A stretch of 64,000 bases of DNA from Apium graveolens (Eukaryota > Streptophyta > Magnoliopsida > Apiales > Apiaceae): contig NW_027420023.1 in assembly GCF_009905375.1 (NCBI RefSeq), positions 1 through 64,000 of the forward strand, given 5' to 3'. A program made the position numbers and the translations under genes. Shown here piece after piece: positions 22,007-35,941 of the stretch; position 1 is the stretch's first letter; each line of letters begins with the position of its first letter. Under the pieces are notes generated by a model, which searched no databases, was not told the DNA's origin, and saw only the letters and a program-made list of their open reading frames with translations.

Positions 22007-23436
22007 TGATAAGTGGCATTTATATCCACTTAGAACGCTTAGTAAAGGCTCTAATTGGTGTTTTGTACTCAATTTACTTGTGTTTTTGATGTGTTTTTGT
22101 AGTATTTTCATTTCAAGGCATAATTGAAAGAAGGATTGGATGGTGCATGATTTATGCTTAGAAGAGTGTTAGGATGGAGCCTCGGTCGAATGCGCGAAAG
22201 GAACCATCAATTAAAGTCAAGAAAATAAGAAAATCAAGTTTTTCCAGAAGACCGGGTGGCCTCGCTGCGCTTGGGAGTGGCCGCGCTCGTTTGGCAGAAG
22301 CTCAGGGCGGCCCCGCTGGATTTGGGAGCAGTCGCGCTAGGTCGAATTTCCATAATCCAGTTTCTACTTCAATTTTGAGCATTTGAAGGCCCGGGTCGTC
22401 CAGAAGTCTATATATATAAATAAAAAGATGTTTTTCATATAGAAGAGGAAGAAGATAGCAGCAAAAAGACCTAATAACACAATACAACGAAGGAGAAGAA
22501 GATCTTATTTTTACTTGTGATTATTTGCTTAAGTTGTAATCTTGGATGCTTGTTTTCTTTGTTGTTTAAACTTAATACTCTTGTTAACCTACTTTGTTAT
22601 TATTATTCAGTTTATAAAGACCTAGTTTATCTTAGTTTATTTACCATGCTTTCATTGGAACCCATGGTGACGATGAGTTCGATTATGAACTAATCGTTGT
22701 CATGGGGTTCTAACGGATTTACTTATGGCTTTCTATAGTTAATTGTTTTGATATCCAAGTGTGTGGTGATTGTATTATATCCAAGTATTGGTTGTGCTTA
22801 TTCGTCTTATGTGATAGCGTGTTAATCTCTATTTAAGCGATATTGAATATAGAGGTTTAGAACTTGTCATGCTATCATAGGTTCATGTATAATTGTAATA
22901 CATGATTCGTGGGTAATTTTAACCATCTTAATTGCCCTATGTAATCACAATAAATAACTTGCGCATTAAACCTTTATGTTATCAAATTCTATAGACATAT
23001 AGGGTCTCAACATAATTGGTGTCTATTCAGCTTCTATCTCTTTTGTGGATGTCTAGTAGTAGGGTATTCGTACAACGAAAGTTGGCGTTTACTAGTTTCA
23101 TGTTATATGATTAGTTGTCATCACCATTGCATGCTGAGGTTAAGAACAATGACTTTAAATGAAGTATTTAATGAAGTTATAATCCCATGTTTGTCTCATA
23201 TAGTTAATTCAATCACTTTTATTCTTAGTTAATTGCATGTTAGTTGAATCTTAGTTATAAATATCTCGACTTGTTATTGTCTTAGCATTGAGCAATAGTT
23301 ATACCATTGTTGCATAAGTGCATAATCTTAAGTTAACTAAAAAGAGACTCTGTGGGTACAAATCTGATTTATATCTTATACTACTTACGAACGCGTATAC
23401 TTGCGTGTAATTTTAGCGCGTGTTTTTGTCCTAACA
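22007..23436 (+). repeat. 5' LTR of E (1430 bp)
   Basis: From TGATAAGTGGCATTT to TGTCCTAACA, bounded inside by the PBS. It holds a GC-rich patch (22255-22345) with repeated GGCC/GCGCT words and a TATATATAAATAAA box at about 22411. The start TGATAAGTGG is typical of Athila/Tat LTRs. Confidence 0.8.
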
Positions 23437-23442
23437 AGTTTT

Positions 23443-23460
23443 TTGTGCCGCTGTCGGGGA
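23443..23460 (+). promoter_or_regulatory. Primer binding site of E (tRNA-Asp type, degenerate)
   Basis: TTGTGCCGCTGTCGGGGA matches 14 of 18 bases of the usual Athila/Tat site TGGCGCCGTTGCCGGGGA. Confidence 0.75.
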
Positions 23461-23577
23461 CTCGGTGTTAATTTTTAGTTTATGTGCATGACATCAGTGG
23501 TCGTTAAAGTTCATTGACTCGGATATTTTACTTACTTTTTTTGCTTATTGGTGTTTCAGGTACTCTAGAGGGCGTGT

Positions 23578-25120
23578 ATGCGAACATGTTCTCAATCTTG
23601 TAAGGAAGCACTGGAAGAAGTTGAAGTAGTTGAGGAAGTTTTTGAAGAAGTTGAGAAAGTTGAAGAAGAAACTATTATTGTAATGGGAGAACCAGTAGCA
23701 AATCCGAAAGCTTTGATGGATTATTCTCAGCCGAAGATCAATGATATTCAGTCTAGTACTATCCGACCAGCCATCGTGGCTATTACTTTTGAAATCAAAT
23801 CAAGCACGACTCAGACGGTGCAGAATTCGGTCCAGTTTGGGGGTTCTCCAACGGAAGATCCCAACATGCACTTGCGAGATTTCATCGAAATCTATGACAT
23901 TTTCAAGTTCAACAATGTGTCTGAAGATGCTATAAAGCTTAGGCTTTTCCCATTCTCTCTAAGGGATAAGGCTAAGTATTGGTTGCATTCTCTACCACCA
24001 GGATCTATTACTACTTGGGAAGATCTTGCTCTGAATTTTCTTACAAAATTCTTCCCTATGGCAAAGACAGCTGCAATCAGGAACGCTCTTACTCAATTTA
24101 TGCAGCAATCGGGAAAATCTTTGTGTGAAGCTTGGGAGCATTATAAGGAGATGCTTAGGAAGTGTCCTCATCATGGGATGCCTGAATGGATGATCACCAA
24201 CTACTTTTATAATGGTTTGGGAGCACAGTCTAGACCCATGCTCGATGCAGCATCAGGTGGAGCCTTATGGGATAAGAGCTACGATGAAGCTTATGAGTTG
24301 ATTGAACTAAGGGCTGCTAATGAAGACTAGAACCCAAATCAGAGACTACCTCAAGGCAAGGTAGCAGGAATTCTGGAGGTGGATATAGCTACTGCTATAA
24401 CTGCTCAGCTTAAGGCTTTAACGATGAAGGTGGATTCTTTGGCTAATTATGGAGTTAATCAAATCGTGAGTGTCTGTGAGCTTTGTGCTGGTACGCATGA
24501 GACGGAGCAATATGCTATTTCTAGTGAATCAGCTCAGTTTGTGAGCAACTTTCAGGGTCGCAGCAACCAGTTCCAGCCACTTATCATCCTAACAACCAAA
24601 ATCATCATAACTTCAGCTGGAGCAACAATCAGAATGCGGTACAACAGCCTTATCAGCAGTATGCAGCAAAGCAATTTAACCCTCCTGGTTTTCAACAATC
24701 GCAATATGCACCAAGACAACAACTCCAACTTCAATAACTACCATATGGAAGTACAAGTCAATCTAATGAAAAATCTGAATTGGAGGAGTTGAGGCTCATG
24801 TGCAAGAGCCAAGCGGTTTCTATTAAGACCTTGGAGAATCAAATTGGGCACATTGTCAATGCCTTGTTAAATTGACAACCTGGTACACTCCCTAGTGACA
24901 CGGAAGTTCCAGGCAAGAGGGAAGCTAAGGAGCAGGTCAAGGCAATTACATTGAGGTCTGGGAAGGTTGCAAATCCTGAAAAATCTCAAGTTTCAGAATC
25001 TGAAGTTGTGGCTGAAGAAGATGTGCAGAAGGAAGCAGAAGTGGAATTAAAGAAGAAAATTGTGGAACACGCTAAAGGATCTACCCTTCCAGTGAAGGAA
25101 GAGAATGATCAATGCTAATC
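23578..25120 (+). pseudogene. gag: gag of E (Athila/Tat gypsy), broken
   Basis: The first 250 codons (23578-24330) contain the plant gypsy Gag core: HLRDFIEI, LRLFPFSLRDKAK, WLHSLPPGSITTW, CPHHGMPEW and a terminal ELI-rich helix. An early acidic stretch of EEVE repeats is unusual. A TAG at 24328 interrupts; the same frame goes on with a CELCAGTHE finger-like motif (~24475), then a frameshift near 24570, a Gln/Asn-rich tract, and the signature AITLRSGK (~24945) of the Athila/Tat Gag C-terminus. Several later stops; not functional. Confidence 0.85.
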
Positions 25121-27389
25121 CACTTATGCTAGTTCAGGAATCTCTGGCCAGAGTGAATGGAATTAGAAAGGAGTTTCTAGTTCGTATTAATTAGAACTAA
25201 GCATAGAGAATGGGAAAGCATATTGTAATAACCCCAATTTTTGGAAATTTTTGAAACCCTTATGAATAGTGATTTTGCAGATTATGCTGAATGAGAAAAC
25301 TTTTCATGCCACACTATGTAGGGGTTCTGTTATTGATCTTCTGGGATATTATTAGTACTCTATGTGGTATATAAGTGTATATAAAGATCGTCAGAATCCA
25401 ATTCCGAACACTTTGATTTTCCCGGAAATCCACTAGATACGGAAAGAATTGAGTATAAGGTAACATGATAAAAAAGATATAAATTAAAGGATTATAAGAG
25501 AGGATCATAAAAGGAATACAATATATTGAGAAAGGTTAAGGGAACCTAAGTAATAAGATCCCGGGTATGATCCCTCAAACGATAAACGAAAACGAAAGTT
25601 AAGCAAACCGTATAACAGATCAGCGGTCATTAGGCAAATAATTAGAAGCTAATCAAAGAGATTAGAGGGGATGATGTCATCCAACCAATGAGAAGAGGAC
25701 AAAGAGGGGAGGATGACATCACATGATGACATAAGCATGACATAGGGAGGAAGGAGGTGTGGTTGGTTTTTAACCACACAATTTTCAAGGTTAATAAGGT
25801 AATTAACCAAAAACAAATCAAAAACAACCAACCAAAGAATCAAATCAAAGCAAAAACACAAAAAAATCTCTCTTTCTCCAAGCTTGCTCTCGGCTTTTCT
25901 TCTTTTTCAAAGAAGAAATTTCCAAAAATCAAGTTCCAAGCATTGTTAAATCACAAGGTAATTGTCTAAGGTTCCTTGTACATAGATATGGATATGCTAT
26001 AAGTTTAAGCTCCTAATTCCTTCACAATCTCTTCCAATAAATCAAGGAAGAAGATGGTGAATAGTAACCTTCAAGAAATAACTTTAGTTTTCTTGAATTT
26101 TTATGAAAGATTAAGGTTATACAAGCAAGGATCAAGGTTCTTTAGGCATTCAAAGCTCTTGTGTTGTGTTAAGAAGCTTCAAGAAAGGTATAATCTCTTA
26201 ACCAAGCTTTGTTATTGAATGTTAAGAGCATAATATGAGTATTATAGTCCATGAGAGGCTTGATGGTTGTGTGTGTAGAGATTAGTTGGTTTTGGGATGT
26301 TTTTGGAGTTGTAAATCTAGGTTGTTGATTAATGAACTTAAGTGTAGTTTAAATTCATGATAAAGAATAGTATAAATTGTTAATGTTGAGTTGTTGGGGC
26401 TGTTAGGATGTGGTATGGATGGAGTTTGGATTGGGATGTGATTGTGGCTTGATTATGGGTTGAATTGGAAGGGTATAAAATTGGGAAATCGCGAAAACAT
26501 AGTCGTCGTAATGTCCGATTTACTTTAGACTGCTTTTGTTCATAACATTAGGACCCGAGAACCCCCTGCTAGATTATGACCATTTCCATGTTTAGATATT
26601 TCATGTTACGAGCTTCGTTTTGATATGTAGTTCGTTTGATTCCGATGTACGGTTTAGGAGAAACGGCCATTTTAAGTAACGACGTTTCGCGAACGAACCC
26701 TTACCCCTCGGCTTACTTTGAAACATAGGTTAAAGACCTTAAAGGACTAACTGAAGTATGAAACATTTATGTAAGGTGTAATAGGCAGTTGGTCAGACAC
26801 TCGCGAAGGAATCGCCTTAAAACTCATAATGGGTAATTTATTAAAAATGGTGGAGCCGAGGGTACTCGAGCGACTTAAGTAAATCGTTAAGCGCAAAACG
26901 AGCGTTAGAGTCTGAGTTGGTTAGAGTATAGATTTACAAGTGACTTTGGTTTAATTCCAACTTACTTGTTGCTTATAGGTTACCAGACTCGTCCCGAGCC
27001 ATTCGTAACCCCCAGTCGCTCAGGCAAGTTTTCTACCCGTTATACTGTTGTTGTGATGTATATATGTATATGCATTATCTTGTGATAGATGCATGTTGGT
27101 TAATTAGCAAATTTTGCGATATATTGAAGAATGTTGATATGGTATATATATGCATGCCTATTTCGTATTCTTGCCATATATATCTGTTGGTTCAGTTAAT
27201 AATACTTATGCTAGAGAATAGCGGTAATTTGCATATACCCTTAGTATAGGGACCCAAAGGAGAAAACATTTTCTAAAACCGGGAGTCGAGGATCCCGAGT
27301 AGATTTTATATATATATATATTTATATATATATATGGTTATAGTTTTCAAAACTATTAATCGAATAAGGTTTATTCGATAACTTTATTT

Positions 27390-27545
27390 TATTAATGAAT
27401 ATTATCTTGAATATTCATTCGAGGACTTATGACTCCTTTATATTATTTATTGAATATTACTTGGATATTCATTTGAGGATGTATGACTCCTTTATTTTAT
27501 TTAATGAATATTATTTATAATATTCATTCGAGGTATTATGACTCC
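27390..27545 (+). repeat. Three ~55-bp tandem units in F's 5' LTR
   Basis: Each has GAATATTA, an inverted partner and ATTCATT(C/T)GAGG followed by TATGACTCC. Four comparable units occur in H's LTRs. Confidence 0.8.
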
Positions 27546-29111
27546 GCTTATTATTTATTAATATTCTTTATTTTATTAAAAAATAAGGTGTCGATAATCA
27601 AACTCACTTTTGATTATTCAAATAAAGATAGTACTTTCGTATAGGTATATCTTTGGTTATTTAATATTCATTTCAAGTATAAGTTTTAAAAGTTCTACTT
27701 CAATTATTTTTATAAAGATTATTCTTTATGGGAATATTATTTAAATAATAATATTCAGATATTTTCTAATATATTGGGACTGATTTACCTTGTTAAATCA
27801 GCATCACTCCAAACATTCTTAAAAATGTTTTGCGAGTCTTCAAAATGATTTTTAAAAGTTAGAGCGGATCCCAAAACTCATTTTTATATTTAAGATCCTC
27901 CTTTCGAAGGGGATTTAAATACTCGCTCAAAACCTGAGGGATCCGGCTCTGTGGTGTGTTTTATACTCGCAACAAGGTTGTTGTTTTGATAAATGAATTG
28001 ATTACTTACCCAACACTCGGGAAGTAAAATTCTTGGAACAAGTTAATCCATTAACAGGCATCGCCTGGGAAATATCGGTGAGTTTTCCTTTCCAACTAGA
28101 TACGACTTCTTGGTGGAGCCGTATCAACAAGTTTCTACTTGGGGAAAGGGGGAATGAGCTTTACGTTTCAGAGTCATGGATTTCATCTGAACTAGGAGTG
28201 GCGTAAGTGGTCGAGTGGCGCCAGCCCAGCTTTATTATATTGGCCCAAATGGCCTGGAAGTTCCGCTAAGGCGGTCCATTCCTTAGGAGTTCAGTGTTCG
28301 GTTGACAAGTAAATCCGACAGGTTCTCCTCTATATGTAGAAAATGGTGGGGTTGTACTACTACGACTGATCATCGTAAGTGGTCTTCCTGGCGCGGCAAA
28401 CTCCCGTAATGAGTTCATCATCCAATTGGATATTTCTGCAACACTACCCAGAGCACTTCGATAGAAAGGCTACGGTTGGGCGATTGTTGAGTGTTGGCAG
28501 GGTCAAGTTTTCAAAATGATGTTTGCATCAAATGAAGTATCTCATAACTTTATTTTATTTTGATGATATTTTAAAAGATTTAATCTATTCAAATCTGGTC
28601 TTGTAGTCTCATCTATGTTATGAACTTTTGAAACTAATTATAACTTGAACGGTGGTAGTTCAAGTAGTATCTGGAAAATATATAAGTATATTGGAGTACC
28701 TTGTAACTTCACCGTTTTAAACTTATATCTAGTTAATGATTATCTTATGCATGACAAAGATTTTCAGAAAAACGTTGAGACAAGGTTAGATATATGAGAT
28801 CACCTTGCAACGATATTTTTATACAGTTATAAACTGGAACTCTGTGTATATTATGCATGGAAGAGGACTTCCAAGATTTTGAAAAGTATATATGTATATA
28901 TTGAATATTTGCGACTTCATCGCATTAAGATATCAAACTTGGTTCATTTCTTTTGACCAAGACTTTCATGAGTACTATGAGAAGGCTCATATATTGTAAA
29001 TTATTATACATATTATTTTGGTGGGCTTGCTGCTCACCCTTGCTTTCTTCTTTCATCACACAACATCAGATAGACAAGATGAACAGGACCAAGCTCCCAA
29101 TTCGCTAGCGG

Positions 29112-29139
29112 ATAGGAAACGTTCCGCAGTTTCCTATAG
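29112..29139 (+). promoter_or_regulatory. Conserved hairpin in F's LTR
   Basis: AGGAAAC...GTTTCCT stem. The equivalent stem in H (48800-48827) is GGGAAG...CTTCCC, with paired substitutions at two stem positions. Located about 340 bp before the LTR end, plausibly in transcribed R/U5; function unknown. Confidence 0.5.
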
Positions 29140-29478
29140 GCGTTGATGTCGCTGTAGCTGAGTTAGGAACTACCAATAGGCTAGGCTTTCAACTTTTGAT
29201 GTATCAGATTATGTATATTTATGAATTGTAATAATGGCAAAGAAATGTAAATTTATTCAGAAAACCTTTTAAGGTGTATTGGCAGATAATTGTGGAATAA
29301 AATGACTTGTGATTATTTTTGGATGTTCATCTCTGAGACTATAACGTGTGGTATGTGTGTTTATTGTGGGGTCACAGTACAGATTAGTTGATTAATTATT
29401 AAGATTGGGTGTTATTAAGGGAAATGGAACTCGTGACAACCCGGATCCCCGACCCCGGATTTGGGGGTGTTACAGAAG

Positions 29479-29490
29479 TGGTATCAGAGC
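29479..29490 (+). promoter_or_regulatory. Primer binding site of F (tRNA-iMet)
   Basis: TGGTATCAGAGC four bases inside the LTR end. Confidence 0.93.
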
Positions 29491-29736
29491 TAAGCATTAT
29501 AAACCTCAGAGATGATATGACGTTAAAATAATAAGTTCACTAAGATAATAAGAACTCTTGCCAAGTTCATAGTCGGACTACCTAACGTAGTACTGACAAT
29601 TAAAACCCTTATGGGAACCCTTATAAATATCGTGATAGAAGCGTAGTTCGTTATCGTATATGGTAGCGGGACTCCGAACCCTGAGGTTGAGGAACAACAA
29701 TGCGATGATGTTTTATTACTTATTGGAGATCAGATT

Positions 29737-29868
29737 ATGGATCCGATAGAGCGTCCTAACGCGGGACCGGATGATGTTCATATTGAGGATGTAGTGGTTG
29801 AGGATGTTATCCTAGAAGGGATTGTTGCCGAGGAGGATCCCGTGGAGGATCCTGACAAGAATGAATAA
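29737..29868 (+). CDS. Short acidic leader ORF of F (43 aa)
   Basis: ATG to TAA, rich in Asp, Glu and Val (EDVVVEDV). It lies where H has its 237-aa acidic leader ORF, between PBS and gag-pol. No clear residue-level alignment beyond acidity; possibly a truncated relative, possibly chance. Confidence 0.35.
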   Translation: MDPIERPNAGPDDVHIEDVVVEDVILEGIVAEEDPVEDPDKNE

Positions 29869-32800
29869 AGGACCACTGAGGAATTGATGACCATGGTTAG
29901 GGAAACTACCAGAGGTAGGATTGGCTGGTCACTACCGGAGGTTCGTTCAAGTTTGTAAAGATAGTAGCCCCTTTAACGCGGCTTACTCATAAGACTGAGA
30001 AGTTTGAATGGACAGAGAAATGCGAGAACAACTTTCAAGAACTGAAGCGAAGATTGGTGACAACCCCTATGTTGGCATTGCCGGATGGAAAAAGGAGATT
30101 TTGTGAATTATATTGACACTTCGCATAAGGAATTAGGGTGCTCTTATACAGCACAACAAGGTAATCGTATATGCGTCAAGACAATTAAGGGAATATAAAA
30201 TTCGATATCCCCACCCATGAGCTTGGGCTCGTGGCAATAGCTTTGCCCTAAAGATTGGAGGCACTACTTGTATGGAGAGAAGTGCGAGATTTACACAAGC
30301 CATAAGTGCTCTAGTGCATTTTCACGCAGAAAGAGCTCAACATGCGCCAGAGGAGGTGGTTAGAGCTAATCAAGAATTATGATTGGGAGATTCTTTATCA
30401 TTCAGGGAAAGCCAATGTGGTGGTTGATGCCCTTACTAAAAAGGAGAGACTCAAGATGATAATGTATTTGGGAGAGTTTATAAGAGATTTTGAGAAAATG
30501 GAAATAGAAGTGAAGGTAACCGGAGCCGGTACCGAAAAGCTGTTTGAGATTGCAATACAGTCCGAATTATCGGGAAAAAAACATATTATGCCAGAAAAAG
30601 TGATGAATGAAGGCAGAGAGCCTACAATTAGATAAAAGATTAATACCGAGAAAGATGATAAGGGAATAATGAGGTATTCCTACAGAATTTGGGTTCCAAA
30701 TGTTCAAGAGCTTAAAGATGAGATCTTAGATGAAAGCTAGTTTGAGGAATAAGATTTAGAGCAAACCCTGAACGTGATAGTCAGGGAGGTCGCCTTCAAG
30801 ATAGAAGGAACCCATAACATAATGAAGTGGAAAATGAGGATTTAAAACATGTAGGATGACCCTGATTATGGGGAGGAGGAGGGAACGTTCAGACTAAGGA
30901 AACAGAAGTCGAGTAAGGAAAGGAGACCCGAGACGGTACTCCTATACGACAATTTATGGACCTTTCTAGACAGAACTTAGACTATTATCCCCAACCACCT
31001 CCCTGAGGAAACAATGCGGTGAGAAATTCTTTCAGGACCTTTAAGTTGCTAAGCTCTCAGAGTTTCAAGGAACAGGTTGACCCAGTCGAGGCAAGAGCCT
31101 GACTAAAGGAAATATAGGAATCATTTGAGATTCTAAATGATGGACGAATCACAAAAGACTATTTTTGTCACTTACCTTCCTAAGAGAGAGGCCACCCGCT
31201 GGTGAAAGATCAAGAAAGATACGGAGCTAGAGGTTATGATAAACTGATTAAAGTTCAGTCAATTGTTTTCGAGAAAGTAATTCCCAAGATTGTGGAGATA
31301 CTGTAAAAGCTTTAGAGCCAGAACAAAGGCGGACGAGTATGATGAATTATGAAGCTAAGTTGTAAAAGTTGTCAAGATTCGTTCTGATGACAATAATCCC
31401 AGAACGACGTGATGTTTGAAGTCAATGAGTAGTGGGTTCACGAAATGATTGTAATAGAAAAGAAAATAAAAAAAAAACAGAAGTGGAAAGGAATATAAAG
31501 GCAATAGAGTTGGAGGAATGATAAGGGAGTTAGATATGAGGAAACCCTAAAGACTCGCAGCAATAGAAATAGAAAATTATGTAATCTTCAGGATGAGAGT
31601 GATTCACCATAAGTTAAAGCTGATGGATGAAGGCATGAAAGATACATATATTTTATCCCCTTTAAGTTGGGAGGATTCGAGGAAACCTTGAGATAGTCCG
31701 AAGGATAAACAAGGAGACGCGGATAGACTGAGGAGACAAGAAAGTAAGAAATTAGGAAAATTGGATGAAGGAAGTGACCTTCAAGAAAGTGAAGTGTAAG
31801 ACCGGGGGCATGATACCCAGAAAGGGAGACGCCAGGTATGAAAGATATCCCAACATTGAGATGACTGTTGAGATAAACAACAAAAGTAAATAAGGATTTA
31901 TTAAGAAGAAGTTCACGTTGAACACGACCAATATCTTCTAGAACATCCCTGTTATTATTACCAAATCAGGCAAGAAAAGCGGATAACCGTTGTTATCTTT
32001 TGGAGGCCATATTGATTGACCTCATTTTGAATACAGATGTTATTGTGAAATTCGGCATATACTATCGAGGTGGGAATGATTGAATAAGACACCCTTATCA
32101 GGGATATATGACTTGGTTTATCCATGAAAGGATGCATGTACCTTTTTAAAGGTGGAATTAAGGATAGAACATCGGTAACTTAAAATGAATCCTAGGGGAA
32201 TGCATAAAGGTTGGCATTTCACCCTTAATAGGGATAGTATGAGTTTTGACAGTATGAATTGGAAAGGATTAAGGTAATAACAACCTTTAAGGATCAGTGG
32301 AGAAATTTTTCAGAAGTATATAGACAATGATTCTGGTATTAGTAAATGGTATTTTGATATGCCCTATATCTAGGGAAAATAGAAGGAACAATTCAAGGAT
32401 AACCTTAGAGGTTTTACAAGGAGAAAGGTAATATTCAAAATTCTCAAGAATAGAAACGTCGATAAAGGAAATATGACGTAATTATAATGATGCCAAGTGG
32501 GGCACGTGTTAAACCACGAGAAAGTATGGATCGAACCAGTAAAGGTCGAAATTGTTCAGGGAAATTAGGACCTAAGATAAAAGATGTTCTAAGTATGATT
32601 GAGAGTCAGTCGTGACAGTGATTAACCTCTAAAGACTGAGGCAATAACTTATGGAAAAATGGTGATATTTTTTTTTTACTCATCAGATTTTAAGGAAAAC
32701 ATCTTCACATAAGCAGTGATTGAAATGAGGTAGAAAATTTATTTGGAGGTGGTTAAAATGACATTGACTGTAAGGAAATTTTACTATCAGGAAAGGCCAA

Positions 32801-33036
32801 AGAGGTGGCCGACACTTTAAAGGTAAGAGGATAATTATAGGCGCTTGTGCCAAAGGAATACAGTGATGATGGTTAAAGATGTGAAGGTTGTATTATGGTT
32901 TGAAAGATTGGAATTTCTTCTGATGATTGTACGATACTCAACCGTAATAATAGTTTGGTAAAGATTTAATTCATGTTAGCACTGTGAGCGGGCTATCTAT
33001 TTTAGAAGGTCCTATCTTGAGATAAGCCAGGACCAT
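29869..33036 (+). pseudogene. Interior of F, left part: scrambled pol and gag fragments
   Basis: In order: the RT tail (block [17 protein letters not shown] near 29995-30045), RNase H and the start of integrase (30342-30740, [26 protein letters not shown]), then gag-like sequence (from ~30900; matches to H gag around 50810-50930, such as VDPVEARA), then unreadable sequence with weak protease/RT echoes to 33036. Pol pieces precede gag, the reverse of H, and stops occur every few dozen bases. ACCAT at 33032-33036 is the left target duplication of H. Confidence 0.7.
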
Positions 33037-35210
33037 TGTAATAACCCCCAAAATTTTCAACTTTTTGTAACCCTTGTGAATAGTGTTTTAGCTGAATGAG
33101 AAAACTTTTCACGCCACACTATGTAGGGGTTCTGTTATGGATATTCTGGGATATTATTAGTACTCTATGTAGTATATAAGTGTATGTAAAGTTCGTCAGA
33201 ATCCAATTCCGAACACTTTGGTTTTTCCCAGAAATCCACTAGATACGGAGAGAATTGAGTATAAGGTAACAGGATAAAAAGGATTTAAATTAAAGGATTA
33301 TGATAGAGGATCATAAAAAGAAATATAATGTATTGAGAAAGGTTAAGGGAACCTAAGTAATAAGATCCCGGGTATGATCCTTCAAACGATAAACGAAAAC
33401 GAAAGTTAAACGAACCGTATAACATATCAACGGTCATTAGGCATATAATTAGGAAGTTAATCAAAGGGATTAGAGAGGATGATGTCACCCAACCAATGAG
33501 AAGGGGACAAGGAGGGGAGGATGACATCATGAGGATGACACAAGCATGACATGGGAAGGAAGGAGGTGTGGTTGAATGAGAACCACACAAATTCAAGGGC
33601 AACAAGGTAATTGACTAAATCAAACATAAAAACAAATCAACCAAGCCAAGCAAAATCATTTTTCATCAAAATCAAAAAGAACCAAGGCGTTGTTCATCTT
33701 TAGCTCTCGGCTTTTTAGCTTTTTAAAGGGCAAGAATTTCAAAATCAAGGATCCAAGCTTCCTAAATTGGTAAGATAATTTCCTAATCATCTTCATGCTT
33801 AGTTAGGGCTATATCATGAGTTTAAGCCATTAATTCCTTCTCAATCTTCTTCATTTAATCAAAGAAGAAGACAATGAATAGTGTTTTCAAGTTTTTAACT
33901 TGAAAATTTTCTTGTTTTCCTTGAAGATCCAAGCATTCCTAAGACTTCTCAAAGCTTCTTAAGGCTTCCTAGCTCCTCCCACCACTTCAAGAAAGGTATA
34001 CCATCTCCAAACCCTAGATTCCTATGTATTATAAGATGATTTTGATTAGTAGGGTGATATTGTAGCTTGTTGTTGTGATTAGAGTTTGGGATTTGAAATG
34101 GTAGTGAAATGGAATGATAAATGTTGTGGTTTTGATTAAAAGAACTTAAGTATGATTAAAGTTAAGCTTAGGCATAAGTATGAATGTTAAAATTGAATTG
34201 GTTGGGGTTGTTATGATGTGATAAGGATGGATATTGGTTGTATGTTGGATTTGAGGTTGAATTGGGATGGTTTTGAATGGTTTAAAATTTGGAAATCGCG
34301 TAAACATAGCCGTCGTAACGTCCGATTTTCTTTGGACTGTTTTTGTGCATAACATTAGGACCTGAGAACCCCCTGCTAGATTATGACCACTGCCATTTTT
34401 AGATAGCTCATGTTACGAGCTTCGTTTTGATATGTAGTTCGTTCGATTCCGATGCACGGTTTAGGAGAAACGACCGTTTCAAGTAACGGCGTTTCGCGAA
34501 CGAAACTTTTCCCCTCGCCTTACTTTGAAACATAGGTTAAAGACCAAAAAGGGTTAATTAATGTATGAAACATTTATGGTAAGTGTGTTAGGCAGTTGGT
34601 AAGACACTCGCGAAGGAATCGCCTTAAAACTCGTAAAGGTTAAATTATTAAAAATGGTGGAGCCGAGGGTACCCGAGTGACTTAAGCAAATCAGTAAGCA
34701 CAAAACAAGCGTTAGAGTCTAAGTTAGTTAAAGTATAGATTTACAAGTGACTTTGGTTTAATTCCAACTTACTTGTTGTTTATAGGTTACCAGACTCGTC
34801 CCGGGCCTTTTATCACCCCAAGTCGCTCAGGCAAGTTTTCTAACCGTTATAACTGTTGTTGTGATGTATATATGTATTTGCATTATCTTGCGATAGATGC
34901 ATGTTGGTTAATTAGCAAATGTTGCAATATATTGAAGCATGCTGCTATGGTATATATATATATGCATGCCTATTTCGTATTCTTTCCATATATATCTGTT
35001 GATTCAGTTGATAATACCTATGCTAGAGGATAGCGGTAATTTGCATATACCCTAGGTATAGGGACCCAAAGGTGAAAACATTTTCTAAAACCGGGAGTCG
35101 AGGATCCCGAGTAGATTTTATATATATGTATATATATACATATATATTTATATATATATATGGTTATAGTTTTCAAAACTATTAATCGAATAAGGTTTAT
35201 TCGATAACTT

Positions 35211-35430
35211 TATTTTATTTAATGAATATTATTATGAATATTCATTCGAGGGCTTATGACTTCTTTATTTATTTAATGAATATTATTATGAATATTCATT
35301 CGAGGGCTTATGACTCTTTTATATTATTTATTGAATATTATTTGAATATTCATTCGAGGGCTTATGACTCAGTTTATATTATTTAATGAATATCATTTGA
35401 ATATACATTTGAGGATCTATGACTCCGATT
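35211..35430 (+). repeat. Four ~55-60 bp tandem units in H's 5' LTR
   Basis: Units of the form AATGAATATTATTATGAAT then ATTCATTCGAGGGCTTATGA; repeated at about 57410-57625 in the 3' LTR. Each unit is itself partly palindromic (GAATATT...AATATTC). Confidence 0.88.
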
Positions 35431-35941
35431 ATTTGCTGAGATATATTCTTTATTTTATTAAAGAATAAGGTGTCAATAATCAAACTTATTTTCGATTATT
35501 CAAATAAAGATAGTACTTTCATATAAGTATATCTTTGGTTATTTAATACTCGTTTCAAGTATAAGTTTTAATACTTCTACTTCAATTATTTTTATAAAGA
35601 TTATTCTTATGGGAATATTATTTAAATAATAATATTCAGACATTTTCTAAATATTATGGGGACTGATTTACTTCATTAAATCAGCTTTACTCCAAACACT
35701 CTTTAAAGTGTTTACGAGTCTTCAAAATGATTTTTAAAAAGTTTGAGCGGATCCCAAAACTCATTTTTATATTTAAGATCTTCCTTTTTACGGGGATTTA
35801 AATACTCGCTCAAAACCTGAGGGATCCGGCTCTGTGGTGTATTTTATATTCGCAACACGGTTGCAGTTTTGGTAAATGAATTGATTACTTACCCAACGTT
35901 TGGGAAGTAAGTCCATCTATTGAGTCGGCATAAGCAACATG

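Larger units (their letters stand above)
22007..25223 (+). mobile_element. Element E: Athila/Tat-type Ty3/gypsy, 5' LTR and gag
   Basis: 5' LTR, degenerate PBS and gag of a non-chromodomain gypsy lineage; cut off at 25223 by the insertion of F. The remainder of E would lie right of the window. Confidence 0.85.
25224..29474 (+). repeat. 5' LTR of F (4251 bp)
   Basis: TGTAATAACCCC to GGGTGTTACA, inserted in E after GCATAT. It contains ~55-bp tandem units with TATTCATTCGAGG (about 27390-27545), long TA runs (27305-27335) and a hairpin at 29112-29139. No long coding frame; short frames here are chance. Confidence 0.92.

Noticed and set aside
22174..22386. 70-aa ORF in E's LTR
   Set aside because: Falls in the GC-rich LTR patch and crosses to AT-rich sequence; no codon or family support.
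33285..33605. 106-aa minus-strand ORF, repeated at 55485-55805
   Set aside because: The same LTR segment present twice in H; antisense and without similarity to proteins.
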